DNA from: Hyposmocoma kahamanoa
Taxonomy: Eukaryota; Arthropoda; Insecta; Lepidoptera; Cosmopterigidae
NCBI RefSeq assembly: GCF_003589595.1
Contig: NW_020653715.1
Coordinates: forward strand, 1,117,747 to 1,181,746
Reading direction: 5' to 3'
DNA length: 64,000 nucleotides
Both the position numbers and the translations under genes were made by a program. Within the stretch, counting starts at the first letter, position 1, and each line of letters opens with the position of its first letter. Shown one piece after another: positions 9,055 through 20,929 of the stretch. The notes below the pieces were generated by a model, which did no database searches, was not told the origin of the DNA, and saw only the letters and a list, made by a program, of their open reading frames with translations.

Positions 9055-12000
9055 ATATAGAAACATCTTTACAACCGATAACCTATGCCTAAGATATGAA
9101 GTGCTGTACCAAAAATATGTTTTCTGAGAAAAATACCTAATATTAGATTGATACATTAAAAAATATTTTAAAATATATCATTTTGTCATAGCAGTGAAAG
9201 AGAGCTGATTTCACATAAACCGAAGCCCCTCAAGGCATTGAATTTCAGTCAGAACCAACGAAAATACTTGTTTGTAAGCAAAACATATTTAGTTACGGCA
9301 GTTAACCAGGACAAAATATATATCTATGATATATATATATATATATATATAGAACTAAAACCGATTTATGAGTTCTAAGTACCGAAACGTTTCAACGTCA
9401 ACAAACAACTAATCGCTTCTCGACTGGAAATGCTAGTCAATAAAACGCACGTCAATCCCGAAAACCGTACAAGGGTCACGAATAAACGACCAAAAGACAA
9501 AGACACACAAAGACCTGACAATAGTCGTCAAAGACCAACTAATAAGAACAAAAACAATTCCAATTCCCGCTGACAATGTATCGTCAAATTCGGGGCTCAA
9601 TCACAAAAGAAGTGCAGAAAGACAAGTGGCACAATAAAAGCAGGACTCCAAAGTAAAATGTTGCTTCATTTTCGTCCGCGATCTGTCAAACTGGCCAAAC
9701 ACGAGCCAGGCACAATCCAAATTATTAACCGACCGAATTCAAAAGCAATCCCGTACCTCCAACACTCGACGAATCGCCCGACCCTGGAATTTGGCAAAGC
9801 AACACAAATAAAAAGACGCCCGGGAAAGCTTCTAGACGTTTTCTTTTTTATGTATCCACTGTCTAGTTGAATGAGTTTTATTTCAGGAAAAAATGATAAA
9901 TGACGTGAATGATTGAGCGCGACAGCTCCCGAAACAGATCTCGCTACTATTCGTTTTAAATTCCGCATTATGACGGCTCGGATAACCACTGTCCTGTTAC
10001 ATGTATAGGAATTAAATAGCGCCAATTTCTCTGTCATTTTGAACGCGTCAACCGTTACGAGAGCAAATCATAAATATTCACCGCTATGCTTTCACAAAAT
10101 ACGAGTTTGATTGACAATAAACGTCATCACCATCAATCAAAATGCGCGATCAATCGTAAAAATTAATATGGTTTTCTGCTAAATTTGCGCGGGCAAAAGG
10201 TTCCGAATCCAATTTGCTTTTGACGTTTGCAAATATGGCGGCAAAATTGACGTTGATGGCAAAAACTGGCAGGAAACTTGTCTATGCACTTTTGACGTCG
10301 ATGTCTGTTCCGTGTTTGAAATTCGAATTTGGAACGGTGCGATGAGCCAATCATTCCGATTATTACTTTTTTAAAGGTCCGAGTGTAAACAGTCTATGGT
10401 TTGTATAGCAAACTTTTTTAATTTGAGTGTCGAACGTGTGATCGCTTGATGATGGTTCATATAGCCTTGTTTCCTTAAAAAGCCGCTTCATCTTAGGTTA
10501 CTAAAGATTTAGCATATCCACTTTAAATTTGTAGTAGTTGTGTTGTTTGAATGTAAATATTGACGGATCGTGGGTGGTCTCAAGTTTCGTTTACAAAACG
10601 CTACTACTGCAATCTTTCTTTCACTTTGTAAAATTAACCAGGTGTATTCTACACAGTATACAAATTAGAAATATAATTTGAATAACGGGACAATTATACA
10701 TATATATACGCTGACGTAGATACGTTTAGCAGTGTAAAATTCGAGATTTGGAACGGCCCTCTTAGTACAAAAACTATTCGAGATAAAATGACAATCAATG
10801 ACATTGTTACCATTACCTATAAGTAACATTTTTCAACATCCATGTTGCCAACCAAAATATATAATAAATTCTTTAACACAACTGAATATAATAGGCAAAC
10901 GCTTACTTATTCAACCAAATGAAGCATTTACAAGTTGTCCCCCTCATAGTGTATCGAAGGAAAAGTTTCTAACAGAACAACTCTCGTGATCCGAAAGTTA
11001 TCGTCTCGATTGGACAATTCACACAATCAGACACGTGCAATTGCGAATTTCGTGGATTTGGCTGAACTTGTTCTTCGTTTGTTCAAATGCGGGATTTTGG
11101 ATCGGGTTGTTTCAATTTGTTCAATCGACTCATTTTCGGATATTGTTTGTGTATTTTCAATAAAATATATATATATTTGTTTTGCTTTCGCTCGAGAAAA
11201 AGTTTCAGAGAATTAAAAGTTTGTTCGCGAACAATGGTTCGTTACGGTAAGCCATTTGAAATGTAACGAAAAACAATTCCAAAATTCTAAACTTTCTTTC
11301 CTAATAAAAAATATAAGACGGGCACTACTATTTGAAAATGCTAGTAGAATTCCGTTGGTAAAAGCAATGCATCAAAATTTCCAGGATTTATCTGTGGTTT
11401 AAAAAGATAAAATTTTCACTAATCAGAGTTTTGCAAACAGAATAAAAACTAAAGAGCAAAACCCCACAATTACTGGCTGAAAAAAATTGGCGGTAAAATT
11501 TTGGCGAACTTAATTTCTTTCGTTGGTAGAAGCAATACATCACGGCGTTTTTGAGATATCTTTGGTAGATAATTTTGAGTTACGGGCGGGGGTAGGAACA
11601 AAAAAGTGTTATAGAGTATAAAATATCGTAGTGCAATTAAGAGTAATCGTTTAGAGCCACGTTCGGAGTTGTGCATTGCAAAAAAAAATAAACAAAGAAT
11701 AGCTTCAACCTTTAAAAAACTGAAAATGTTTCCGCCTTAAAACATCATGGTCGTTTCGTGATTTTTAATAGTAATTCACACATCTTCGATAACTTTTCCC
11801 CCACTTGTCTAGTAGACCGTTGTCTTTAGCTGTAATTGGTGCTCATATACATGCTACGGTCTTTTCCGTTAGGAATGCAGTTTGATATTCAAATTCACCA
11901 ATCACGGAGCTTGAAATTCTGACGGTTATTGTTTTTTATATTTTATACCTTAGATTTTAAAGCCAGTATCAACATGATTACAAAATCCTTTCAAGCTTTA

Positions 12001-12385
12001 GTCAGCAATTCTTATCGTATCAATTGCATGTCATATTATTGCAATCGAGAGTGTAGCTAAGTTGACCGCATCACTAATGGCCGCCATTAAATCTTCAAGC
12101 GTGCAGGTGTTAGAGAACGCAGGGCACTGTGTGATTTGCACCGCACAAACTCCTAGATAGACCAATCCGAAAATCCCCACCAGAACATATTGTCTTTGCT
12201 CCGACCAACCAGTCTAAAGCCTGTTTAAAGAATTCCATATCGACAATGGCAATTCGCACCTTTGGCGTAATAAAGCGACATCTGCAAAGTGACAATTATT
12301 CAGTAGATAAATTCTACGAATGAAATTAGTGGATAACTTTAAACATATACACATATACATAATTCGTTAAATTGATAATTCGTTT
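9055..12385. other. Long unassigned stretch
   Basis: No repeat family or gene recognised over 3.3 kb, apart from the (AT)n microsatellite at 9331-9351. Short open frames (9658-9870 plus, 9666-10037 minus, 10986-11216 plus) overlap or lack domain motifs. This is one of the longest low-repeat stretches in the window and so more likely to hold host regulatory or intronic sequence, but nothing visible proves that. Confidence 0.4.
9331..9351. repeat. (AT)n microsatellite
   Basis: About ten uninterrupted AT/TA units directly visible. Confidence 0.9.
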
Positions 12386-12389
12386 AATT

Positions 12390-12486
12390 CGCTCTGGATG
12401 GCACTGCAACTGTTATGCACAGGCGTGTCGCTTACCACTAGGCGCACGACTTGTACGTCCCGTCACTTGGTATTATAAAAAAAAGA
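12390..12486 (+). mobile_element. Family A retroposon, 3' fragment
   Basis: Contains GGCACTGCAACTGTTATG, CAGGCGTGTCGCTTACCACT, AGGCGCACGACTTGTACGTC and CACTTGGTATTATAAAAAAA. The orientation is sense, with the A-rich end to the right. Upstream sequence is not family A, so the copy is 5'-truncated. Confidence 0.85.
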
Positions 12487-12489
12487 CTA

Positions 12490-12865
12490 TCAAAAGGCTC
12501 CAGGAAGGTAAATGACATTTTCCGTGGCTAAGGTTGTATAAGTAAGAAATTGCGCCATATTTTTTTTTATCTTATTTATAAAATTTAATTTCTTCTGAGT
12601 ATAGCAAATTTCGGTAAAAGCAGGGCGCAAAGAATAGTCAAATGCAGCGGCCTTGCGTCCGAAACTGCAATCAAGATAATTATTTTAATTTGGCTTCGGC
12701 CGGTTATCGCGGCCACTATCTCACACTGGCCAATCTAAATTTGGACTACCATACTGTTATGGCTATACTAAATATGCTATCTGATTCTTATTGAAACTAG
12801 TTTTTGGCTAGGAATTCAGTCAGTGAAGTTACACCATGCAGTCTAGAATTAAAGTTATGCGCCAA
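12490..12865. other. Unassigned sequence
   Basis: No repeat family or coding signal recognised. Confidence 0.4.
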
Positions 12866-12868
12866 AAT

Positions 12869-13120
12869 TAATAGTAGTAGAGCTCTTCGTGAAAGTGTTT
12901 GTCCAGGGAACTACTGCCACCTTACCTATTTCTGCCACCAAGCAGTAATGTTAGCATCAATGCGTACCGGTTTTGAAAAGTAATGATGCAGTGCTATGTC
13001 TCAGGGCGACTGGCACAGTGGCAATGCTCTTTAGGTCTTTGCGATTTAAAGCTCCGAGTGGCACAGAAATTGTTATGGACTGACGTTCGTTCTATGACTT
13101 GATATTATATGAAAAAACTA
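12869..13120 (+). mobile_element. Family A retroposon, near full length
   Basis: Runs from AGTAGTAGAGCTCTTCGTGA through GTCCAGGGAACTACTGCCAC, TATTTCTGCCACCAAGCAGT, CTTTGCGATTTAAAGCTCCG and GGCACAGAAATTGTTATGGA. It ends near CTTGATATTATATGAAAAAA. The GTGAAATTACAGGCACATGG block is deleted or diverged. Confidence 0.85.
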
Positions 13121-13265
13121 AGATGGTGGAAACAAATGGAAGACGATTGAGCTGCCAAAAGAGCGTATTTGGGGCGACCTACGGGGCAACGTGGCGAGTC
13201 CGAGATATCGCTGGAAGAATAGACGCCCAAGACCTGAGGGAGCTGAATGTCAGAACTGTGTACTT

Positions 13266-13380
13266 TGGTGTCGGGTCCCGGGTTCTCCAGAAATATTTGT
13301 ACAGCCTGCATTTATTTCTCTCGTGAGTTTCGATATAATTTGTGGTTGTTTTATATGTGTGTGCGTTATTAATATTTGTA
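13266..13380 (+). mobile_element. SINE B, partial copy
   Basis: Starts at CCCGGGTTCTCCAGAAATAT, just past the B box, and continues through GCCTGCATTTATTTCTCTCG and TAATTTGTGGTTGTTTTATA to GTGTGCGTTATTAATATT. The tRNA head is missing and the CCATGGCACCCGCG section is deleted. Confidence 0.75.
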
Positions 13381-13384
13381 TGTT

Positions 13385-13730
13385 TTTTATAATATTACGT
13401 AAGCGGAATCCAATTTCTTTCCGTAGAATAAATAATTCTAGAAGAGCCTCTCCAATGTTAAACTACATTTCTCCGGTTATTCCGAAGCGGGTGGCAATCC
13501 CGTCAATCTCCGGTTTCGGCATACTCACGGCTTCGGGAAGTCATTGGTACACCCAATAGGAAATTTACTTCCGTCGTTTGGACGATACTGAATTTTATTG
13601 TAGAATGAAAGAGCTGTTGACGTAAATGATAGATCTATAGATACTGGCGTAAAAAACAGATTTACAATCACACTTGGCGTTAACCATGACATCACTTCAA
13701 AAAAAAATCGTCGTAATTGTTTTTTTATAA
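13385..13730. other. Unassigned sequence
   Basis: No repeat family or coding signal recognised. Confidence 0.4.
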
Positions 13731-13732
13731 TA

Positions 13733-13916
13733 TTAAATTACAGGCACATGGGACTTGTCAACTTACGTCTCAAGATGACGGGCGCAGTGGCAGTGCTCCT
13801 CAGATCCTTGCGAATTAAAGCTCTGAGTGTCACTGTACCTGCAATGGACAGGCGACTAGCTTACCGTCAGGCGCACGACATGTTCGTCCCGTCAGTTAAT
13901 ATTAGAAAAAAGTATT
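13733..13916 (+). mobile_element. Family A retroposon, 5'-truncated
   Basis: Begins near AAATTACAGGCACATGGGAC and continues through CAACTTACGTCTCAAGATGA, GGCGCAGTGGCAGTGCTCCT, AATTAAAGCTCTGAGTGTCA and GACAGGCGACTAGCTTACCG. It ends in ATATTAGAAAAAAGT. Another T-rich stretch abuts the left end. Confidence 0.85.
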
Positions 13917-13919
13917 TCA

Positions 13920-14335
13920 TTATTACCATCATTCCATTATAAATCTTACTGCTGGGCACGGGGCTACTAAATAAGAGCGTTTAATACGGCTTGACGAGTT
14001 GTGAAGTTTCTTCGATATGCAGCTTCTGTCACAATGTTTTTCGTTATCATTAGTGAGAGGTATTACTTCTAAGCATTCACAAATGTATATAGGCTCGTAA
14101 GTATATGCAGCCGCTAGTATAAGTGGCTTAGCGTCGATTTCTGCCGCCCGGGGCCAACCTTAAATTTACTGCCCCCTCTATTTTCACGATTATAAATTTA
14201 GTTCGTTCGGGCAGGCTCGGCTCGATTGTGTTTTATGGTCGCCTGCCGTCACCACCTTTGTGTTGCTCAGGATATCGTTTTCTTGAATAGTGGTATTTAT
14301 TATCTAATTTTAAATAAAAAAAAAAAAACAATATT
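13920..14335. other. Unassigned sequence
   Basis: No repeat family recognised, apart from a run of A near 14316-14329. The patch GCCGCCCGGGGCCAACC near 14143 is locally GC-rich. Confidence 0.4.
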
Positions 14336-14339
14336 GACT

Positions 14340-14462
14340 ACTTGGGGCCACGCTCGCCGTCACTCCCATTGCGGTGCCACCACGCTACAACATAGACTAG
14401 GATTCGAACTTTCGATTTCCCAATTGAGAAGCAACCGTTCTTCCACTCGGCTACTCTACACT
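14340..14462 (-). mobile_element. tRNA-derived SINE H, old copy
   Basis: On the minus strand, TAGCCGAGTGG (A box, perfect TRGYNNARNGG match) is followed by AACGGTTGCTTCTCAATTGG and AGTTCGAATCC (B box, one mismatch). A body running toward ACGGCGAGCGTGGCCCCAAG follows. The spacing of the boxes is tRNA-like. There is no acceptor stem or 3' end that would make it a functional tRNA gene. Similar heads occur at 18745-18805 and perhaps 60165-60240. Confidence 0.65.
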
Positions 14463-14641
14463 TTACTTAACTAGATCACATGCTATCGGTTCTTACAAGT
14501 CAAATGGATAAAATATGTATTTTTTTCAACTACCACACCAATTACTTGACTGCTAAAAGTAGGAAATTTCCGGTATTATGAGCACCAAAGCTACGAAATT
14601 CGGTCTGGGGCACTACTCAGAAAATCCAGACCAGCACCAAT

Positions 14642-14722
14642 CTAAAAAAGTTCATATCGAATCCTAGACCTCTTCATCCGGCGCCCATAGCACAAACCGT
14701 CAACCATAGGGCCACCGAGATC
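14642..14722 (-). mobile_element. tRNA-like SINE fragment
   Basis: On the minus strand, GATCTCGGTGGCCCTATGGT leads to AGAGGTCTAGGATTCGATAT, an A-box and B-box layout typical of SINE heads. Both boxes are degenerate. It is too short to assign to a family. Confidence 0.4.
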
Positions 14723-14724
14723 AT

Positions 14725-16835
14725 CGTATAATATAAAGTAAATAGATATATGTATAATAAATAAAGATATATAGTAATCGAGCGCGGACACTTCCAGTAC
14801 TCGATTAATCAATTAACCTAAAACATCGCTAACGAGCGAACAAATATGGATGTAGAGTAACAAGAATAGACTATCAATATTAGCCATTAGGAGTTTTCTA
14901 ATTAGACTGAGCACACACGAAATAAAGCATTAAGGAGCGGAGCAAATAAAGATGGAAGGGGAACACGACGCAGATGTAGAATTACTGGATGAGCTATGAC
15001 AGTAAGTACGTTTCTGGAGCTTTACTACATTAATTTTTATAGGCATTTAATGCTGTATACATATTTTTTGACGTTATGTTAATAAGTGAATCAAAAGGGA
15101 TTAAGAAATTTTTGGGTGTCAACATTATTTGTAAGCGACGGAGCACTACTAAAAAAAATAACCGTCAAGTGAATCTTTATAATGAGAACATTTATAATTA
15201 GAAAGTATTACAACCTTCTCGCTAAGACTTATTACAAAATGTAACTGACGAATGCTATGCTTTCTAGCCTTTATTATATGGAATTAATTGTTTATAAACA
15301 ATATTTCACTACGCGTACCATTATACATAATACACTACGAATTCTTCACTTTCCATTCGTTAGTGTAAATTTTGGATTATTTGCAAGTTACAAAAAATAT
15401 TATAATTAATTAGACTAAATAATTGCATTAATAAACCGTACCAAACATTTATTTCGAATGTTTTAAGAATGAGTAATTTTAGAACTTTGAAAAAGACGCA
15501 GCACTTATTTATAATTCCGGAAACTAAATTTACCTTTACTAACGATCGCAAACGTTCGTCAAGCACGATGATTATAAGAAATACTCTTCTGGCAAGGTTC
15601 GGAAGGGTTTATATTGTATTAACAGGTTTTGAGGATAATATTACATCCGTATTTTTATGTCATTCAATGCTCATCGAAGTTTACGGTAACTAAAAGCCTA
15701 GCATCTAATTCTGCCGAGGAAAAATGTAGATATCCAAAGTATTACAATGCCCCAGAAGTAGAACATTTGTAGGTAGATTTTTCTTTTTCTGTATTAAGTA
15801 TATTTAATACATTACATTCTCTATTTAATGCTTCGTAAATATCCATATTATCTAATAACAATAAGGTTTTCATGTAAATTCCAGTAACTTTAGATCAATG
15901 TATCCCGTATGCAGGCTTCGTCTGCAAATACTACCAAGATAGAAGGAATGGAAAATGAATTAAAATAGTGCATGATTTATTTCTTCGACTTTTTAGATTT
16001 GTCTTTATTATTTTATAGTTATCGTATCAAGTGGAGGTTAGTGACCTCTACTCCAGCTAAAGAAAATATACAGGTTATTCATAAACGATGTTACTTTCAG
16101 ACTTGGTTACTTACGTTGCACACAGTGAATTCTTGGGTGGTTTGGTCACGTGAGCACAGTTGGGTCATCTAAAGACAAATTTATAAAGCGAATATGCATA
16201 GTAATGCAGAGAAAGGTCAACCTAGGTGAAGCAGCCAGTATGAAAATGACCATATAGGAAAACATTTATCGTCTCTATAATATAATATGTGTATATAGTT
16301 TTTGGCTACACCAGCGGAAGGCGCGTGACGTCACATACGTAGTTAAGTTCAATACACTAACGCGCAGTTATAAGTAATCTAATTTAGATTTAATTAAGGA
16401 AGCAATCATCAGCCGATGGTATCACCTACGCGCTATTGTATGCGTACATTGGCGGCCATTATTAGCGGCTACGTCGGAGAGCTAATTGTACACTCGAGGA
16501 CATGTATTGTAATATCTCTGATTGTCGAGTATGTGATAAATGAGTGTCAGAAACATTGTAGATATTTAAAAAAAAATCGAACGAATGTACTCGGTCGCAG
16601 CATATCCAGTAAGCAGTTGACATACGGCATTTTGCTTTGGAAAATTGACGCTGACGTTAATAGAATCTTTGTCCTGCAAAAGCGTAATTCACAAACTGGC
16701 CACCGAAGTATCTCTGATATAAAAATGTAAAGAAATTAAGATTCTCATATTAGCGTCATAGTGTGAAAATGTATTTTGTGTTAAGGAGGCTAGTAAGCTA
16801 ACCTTTTCTTGAAAATTAGTGATAACATTAATATG
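14725..16835. other. Unassigned AT-rich stretch
   Basis: No repeat family or gene recognised over 2.1 kb. Short open frames at 15469-15693 and 16416-16730 carry no recognisable motif. Confidence 0.4.
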
Positions 16836-16839
16836 AGAC

Positions 16840-17144
16840 CATTGACTTACAATTATATGGACGTCGGGTCCGCGCTAAAAAGTGTCCGAACTTATAGGGC
16901 GTTAAAATCGTATACAGAGCGTCATTCACCCTTTAGTCTTCGTTTGTTCGACTGACAGCGAAGCAAGCAAAATTAGACAGTACTGCGATGACATTACGAT
17001 TTAAATCTAACGTTTTAGCTTTTTCATATTCCTTTACATGTCACTACGTTTAAATAGGTTGACTTGGGACATTTTTTTCGTGGTTTTTGTATTGGGTCTA
17101 ATATATATAATATATTGGGTCGTCCATTTATTTGTAAGTCAATG
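16840..17144 (+). mobile_element. 305-bp MITE F with perfect 8-bp TSD
   Basis: The ends CATTGACTTACAATTATATG and (reverse complement) CATTGACTTACAAATAAATG form an inverted repeat of about 31 bp with a few mismatches, continuing into GGACG-CGGGTC. The element is flanked by the exact duplication TATGAGAC (16832-16839 and 17145-17152). Internal landmarks are AGTGTCCGAACTTATAGGGC, GTATACAGAGCGTCATTCAC and TTGACTTGGGACATTTTTTT. No transposase is encoded. Two further copies lie at 25990-26268 and 41383-41667. An 8-bp duplication and a CA... terminus are compatible with P or hAT relatives, but the parental transposase is not in this window. Confidence 0.93.
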
Positions 17145-17257
17145 TATGAGACACAAAAAAAGTGATTGTTCTGAGCTGTATTGTTTGATGAATTTGATGA
17201 TTTTAAGTCTAATTTGCATATGAAATAAAGTTACTTTCTATATACCATTCGCTAACA

Positions 17258-17290
17258 GTAAAGGAAAACATCGGTGATGAAAAGTAACGC
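17258..17290 (+). mobile_element. Family J (RTE-like) fragment
   Basis: AACAGTAAAGGAAAACATCG and GTGATGAAA match the start of the family J tail at 35698-35885. Only about 30 bp remain. Confidence 0.4.
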
Positions 17291-17304
17291 TTACGTTACT
17301 GCTT

Positions 17305-17372
17305 GGCGATAGAAATAGGTTAGGTGGCAATACTTCCCTGGACAAACTCTTTCACAGGGAACTCTACTACTA
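17305..17372 (-). mobile_element. Family A retroposon, 5' fragment
   Basis: ACTGCTTGGCGATAGAAATA, GTGGCAATACTTCCCTGGAC and AACTCTTTCACAGGGAACTC correspond to the 5' end of family A in antisense orientation. The rest is absent. Confidence 0.8.
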
Positions 17373-17409
17373 CTAACACCTGAAAAATGACGTCAGGAAA
17401 TGAAGACAG

Positions 17410-17450
17410 CCGTGTCCATGGGGTTTGTAAAGGGCCCGAAATGTTTCTTT
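17410..17450 (-). repeat. Family D core fragment
   Basis: GTCCATGGGGTTTGTAAAGG and GCCCGAAATG match the family D core. The arms are not preserved. Confidence 0.45.
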
Positions 17451-17454
17451 CAAT

Positions 17455-18055
17455 CTTTCTGTAAATTTTCTTTATATACAGCAGCCAGCTGTGTATAAAT
17501 GAAGTCTATTAAAGCCAGTCTCTAGAAATCACTAACCTAGTTTGAAAGTGTACTTAATTAATGTCGTTTCATACATAGTTGCATCCAACGAAGGCACTCG
17601 CGCAAAAACATAACAAAATAACGCGATGTGTCACCAAATGCCTTGCTCGACTGTCGTACGGCCTTTACTTATATTAATTTTCTGTTTATTTTAAACTCAT
17701 TACTTAGTTATTTCGAGGTAATACCACATATGTGAGAGATTAAAACTATGCACTAATAGCCAATTTAAGAGTACACTCCTGCACCACTGAATGTTAGAAG
17801 CTCGAATGGTTTCTACTTCAAGTAAATAAAAATTATTGTAAGGTATACACAAATCAAAACATGAATATTTGCGAAAGTAAGAAGGACCATAGAGTAAAAT
17901 TACAGGCGTTGTCTAGTCCTTAGCTACAATCTAATAGACAAGAAAACGTTAAATTGGGCAAAAAGAAAAACAGATTCCAATCAATTGGTTTTTAGCTTCT
18001 TCGGCGAATTATTAATTGAATCAATCCCAACATGATTAAATTCATTACTTAAAAT
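17455..18055. other. Unassigned sequence
   Basis: No repeat family or coding signal recognised. Confidence 0.4.
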
Positions 18056-18057
18056 TG

Positions 18058-18282
18058 TCGCCTGATGGTAAGCGCCTGTCCGTAACAGTTGCAGTGCCAC
18101 TCAGAGCTTTAAATATCAAAGATCAGAGTTGATAAGTCCCATGTGCCTGTAACTTCGCCAGCTCCTTTACTCTTCCAAACCGAAACGCAGTAATGGTCAC
18201 ATTACTGCTTGGCGGCAGAACTAGGTAAGGTGGCAGTACTTCCCTGGACGAACTCTTTCTCAAGGAGCTCTACTGCTATTAA
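18058..18282 (-). mobile_element. Family A retroposon, large fragment
   Basis: Blocks CGCCTGATGGTAAGCGCCTG, CAGTGCCACTCAGAGCTTTA, AAGTCCCATGTGCCTGTAAC, ACTGCTTGGCGGCAGAACTA, TTCCCTGGACGAACTCTTTC and AAGGAGCTCTACTGCTATT are in order. It lacks the A-rich 3' end and the CGCCCGTCACCCTGAGACAT block. Confidence 0.88.
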
Positions 18283-18284
18283 AA

Positions 18285-18740
18285 GTTATTGCAGTTATTG
18301 TCGGACAGGCAAATAAATAACAATTACTTTATTTCAATCCCTTTTTTAAGTGTACTGTCCATCTTTTGACGACTTTGGGTGGTCGCTATCATAACCATGA
18401 ACCATACAAGCCACTGTAATTTTCCAACAAGTCATGTGAACACTGCAAGAAAAGGTCATCATGTGATATTAAATGGTCAATTATAATAATTCTAGTTAAG
18501 ATTAACTTAAATTATAGACAAGCTTGCTTTGACGTGGCAAGAAGCCGCTATAGTTAGCATCTGCGTATGTGCTTTATTAAAGCTTAAGTAGATTATTACG
18601 CGTAATTAAAAACATGAGAAATATATTCGATGTCATTTATGGTATTTGTTTTTAACTGCTTGCAAAAACCAGTATCTGTGTGATAGGCATGTGAGCGGCG
18701 TGTTGGGTGAGGTTTGTTTGACATCACTGACACTCGTCAA
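18285..18740. other. Unassigned sequence
   Basis: No repeat family or coding signal recognised. Confidence 0.4.
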
Positions 18741-18744
18741 GAAC

Positions 18745-18830
18745 GTACGTAGCCTAGTGGGACAACGGTGGCTTCTCAATTCAGAGGTCGACGGTTCGGA
18801 TACCTATGGTGACGTTTTAGTACCAGTAGA
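18745..18830 (+). mobile_element. tRNA-like SINE head
   Basis: TAGCCTAGTGG (A box consensus match), GTGGCTTCTCAATTCAGAGG and the degraded B box GGTTCGGATACC resemble SINE H at 14340-14462. A family A fragment follows directly. Confidence 0.5.
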
Positions 18831-18834
18831 TATG

Positions 18835-18948
18835 CCGCCCAGCAGAAATGCCAGCATTACTGCGTACATGTTTTGAAGGGTAACCTACAGGTGAAATCAC
18901 AGGTACATACATGGAACTTGCCAACTTATGTCTCAACTGTTCTTAAAA
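18835..18948 (+). mobile_element. Family A retroposon, internal fragment
   Basis: GCCGCCCAGCAGAAATGCCA, GCATTACTGCGTACATGTTT, GTGAAATCACAGGTACATAC and CCAACTTATGTCTCAAC match the middle of family A. Both ends are missing. Confidence 0.75.
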
Positions 18949-18949
18949 G

Positions 18950-20768
18950 GCGGTAGGCTTAATGAGAAGAATAATCGGTCGGAAAGTCGGTATGAACACA
19001 TTATTGAAGGAAAAGAGCTTTGAAATATGAATCCAAACGTGTGAGTATAAGTATGTATGTAACTTTCCCTTACAAGCAACATTACATCAATAGAAACACA
19101 TCCATATACAATGATAAATACAAAAACCTACCCACATTCGGGACACACACGGAACAAAACAAATGAATAAATAATAGTAATTATACAAGACATGGGGAGA
19201 CAGGGGAGAGGCGCACATTAAAAAATCGATATCAAAACTGAGCACAATTAAGACAAAGCATAAGCATCCCTCAAACGTCATCGCACCCTTACGTTTTACC
19301 ACGATACAACCCTTATTTTCACAAGAAGAAGCCATATGGCGAATAACAATGTGTCTATGTTAAAGGGGTAAAGGCGAAATTTGAATGTAAAGCATTTTGT
19401 TCGACGGTAAATTGTGACAAAGAATTATGCCGACAGCAAAAATATATGCTAGAGATGTGATCTGGTTTGTTGATTCGATGTTTAGTATTTGGGACGTGCG
19501 GTATTAGGAATATTGGGTATTATTTTTTAGATATTTTTGTTTTTAAAGGCACATGTTATAGATTTAACAATGATTAAGGACTGCTCCTTTCAAAAGCTAA
19601 CATTTTGTACTAACTATCGTATCTGTTTTCATAATATCTGAATATAAATTATTTATTACGAGTTTAACACTCTTGAGATGCCGAAAACACAATACCTTGA
19701 AAAATTTGCCTTCTTTTGTTTACGATAATACGATTGAACATAAGTTATGAACAACACGTACCACATACATATTTTTATAAAATCTGTTCGAAGCACACGC
19801 ATTGTGTAAGTTTTGATTGATCCTAATTATAATATTATCGAGCGGCATGTGAAAGAAAGTGTAAAAATTGTTAAATGTAATTTACACATTTCTTTAACTG
19901 TTGAATGGGGTTTTAAATATTTTATATCAAATTAAAAAATATATAAAAATTATGTTTCATAAAAACAAATCGATAACCAGAACTCGTGACAACTCGCCAT
20001 TTGACATCTCATCAGAAGACACCCTTAGTGGGGAAGCGCGGGCAATTTGGGCAATATGCAAAAGTTGGGGGGACACCCCCTCCCCCTGCCGTGATTAGGC
20101 CGTGTGTGACGATGCGCATCTTATACCCGCATTACCCTTTCGCTCCTTCCGATACGGTTTTCCTTTGAGCCACCCTTCGCTTATCTCTCTAAAAAGACCG
20201 GTATCTCATTTCTAGTTTTTTTTTCTTTATTTCCGAACATCGATCGCTTTGCTTTTTCTTTATGATTTTTTTCATTTTTCGTATGCAATTTTATGTTCAT
20301 AAAAGGTTTAATGCTTTTGATGAAAATGAATTTCCGTCCTGGAATTTTCCCGAAAGGGTTTTTAAGGCATTTGAGTTAATTTTTGTCTAGTTAATACTGG
20401 GTTTTAAGTATACTAATTACATATCTATCAAATGTCCAATTCAGTGGACTTAATAATTGAATCAATCACAGTATGATTGAATTAATTATTTAAAATTAAT
20501 GCTAATCACCGTCATCGTTGCTGCAAGTGACATTATCACTTTAAACAACATCTTTTTTTCAGTCCTTTTTTCCAGTTTTTATGTGTACATAATATTTATA
20601 ACCTATTTGAGCAGTGTAGTATGATAATACGCTGACTTACTTCCTTTGCCAGCTCCATTCGCATCAGTTTGTTCGCACATGAGAGTTTATTCTTGATACT
20701 TTTAACCTGGCATTTTTAAGGACATGACCCATCTGATCGTGTAATGTGAGCATTACTACTTTTTGGGT
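18950..20768. other. Unassigned stretch
   Basis: No repeat family or gene recognised. A short GC-rich patch (about 20030-20110, with runs of C and G near 20068-20090) stands out from the AT-rich surroundings. The two overlapping frames there are in different phases and show no motif. Confidence 0.4.
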
Positions 20769-20771
20769 TAG

Positions 20772-20922
20772 AAGGGACTTATCAACGTATGTCTCAGGGT
20801 AACGGTCGCAGTGGCATTGCCCCTCAGATCTCTGTGATTTAAAGCTCTACGTGTCACCCTACTGTTATGGACAGACGTGTCGCTTACCACCACAATACCT
20901 TCACTTGGTATCATAAAAAAGG
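20772..20922 (+). mobile_element. Family A retroposon, 5'-truncated
   Basis: GGGACTTATCAACGTATGTC, ACGGTCGCAGTGGCATTGCC, GTGATTTAAAGCTCTACGTG, GACAGACGTGTCGCTTACCA and CACTTGGTATCATAAAAAAG. The GCGCACGACTTGTTCGTC block is shortened. Confidence 0.87.
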
Positions 20923-20929
20923 TATATTT

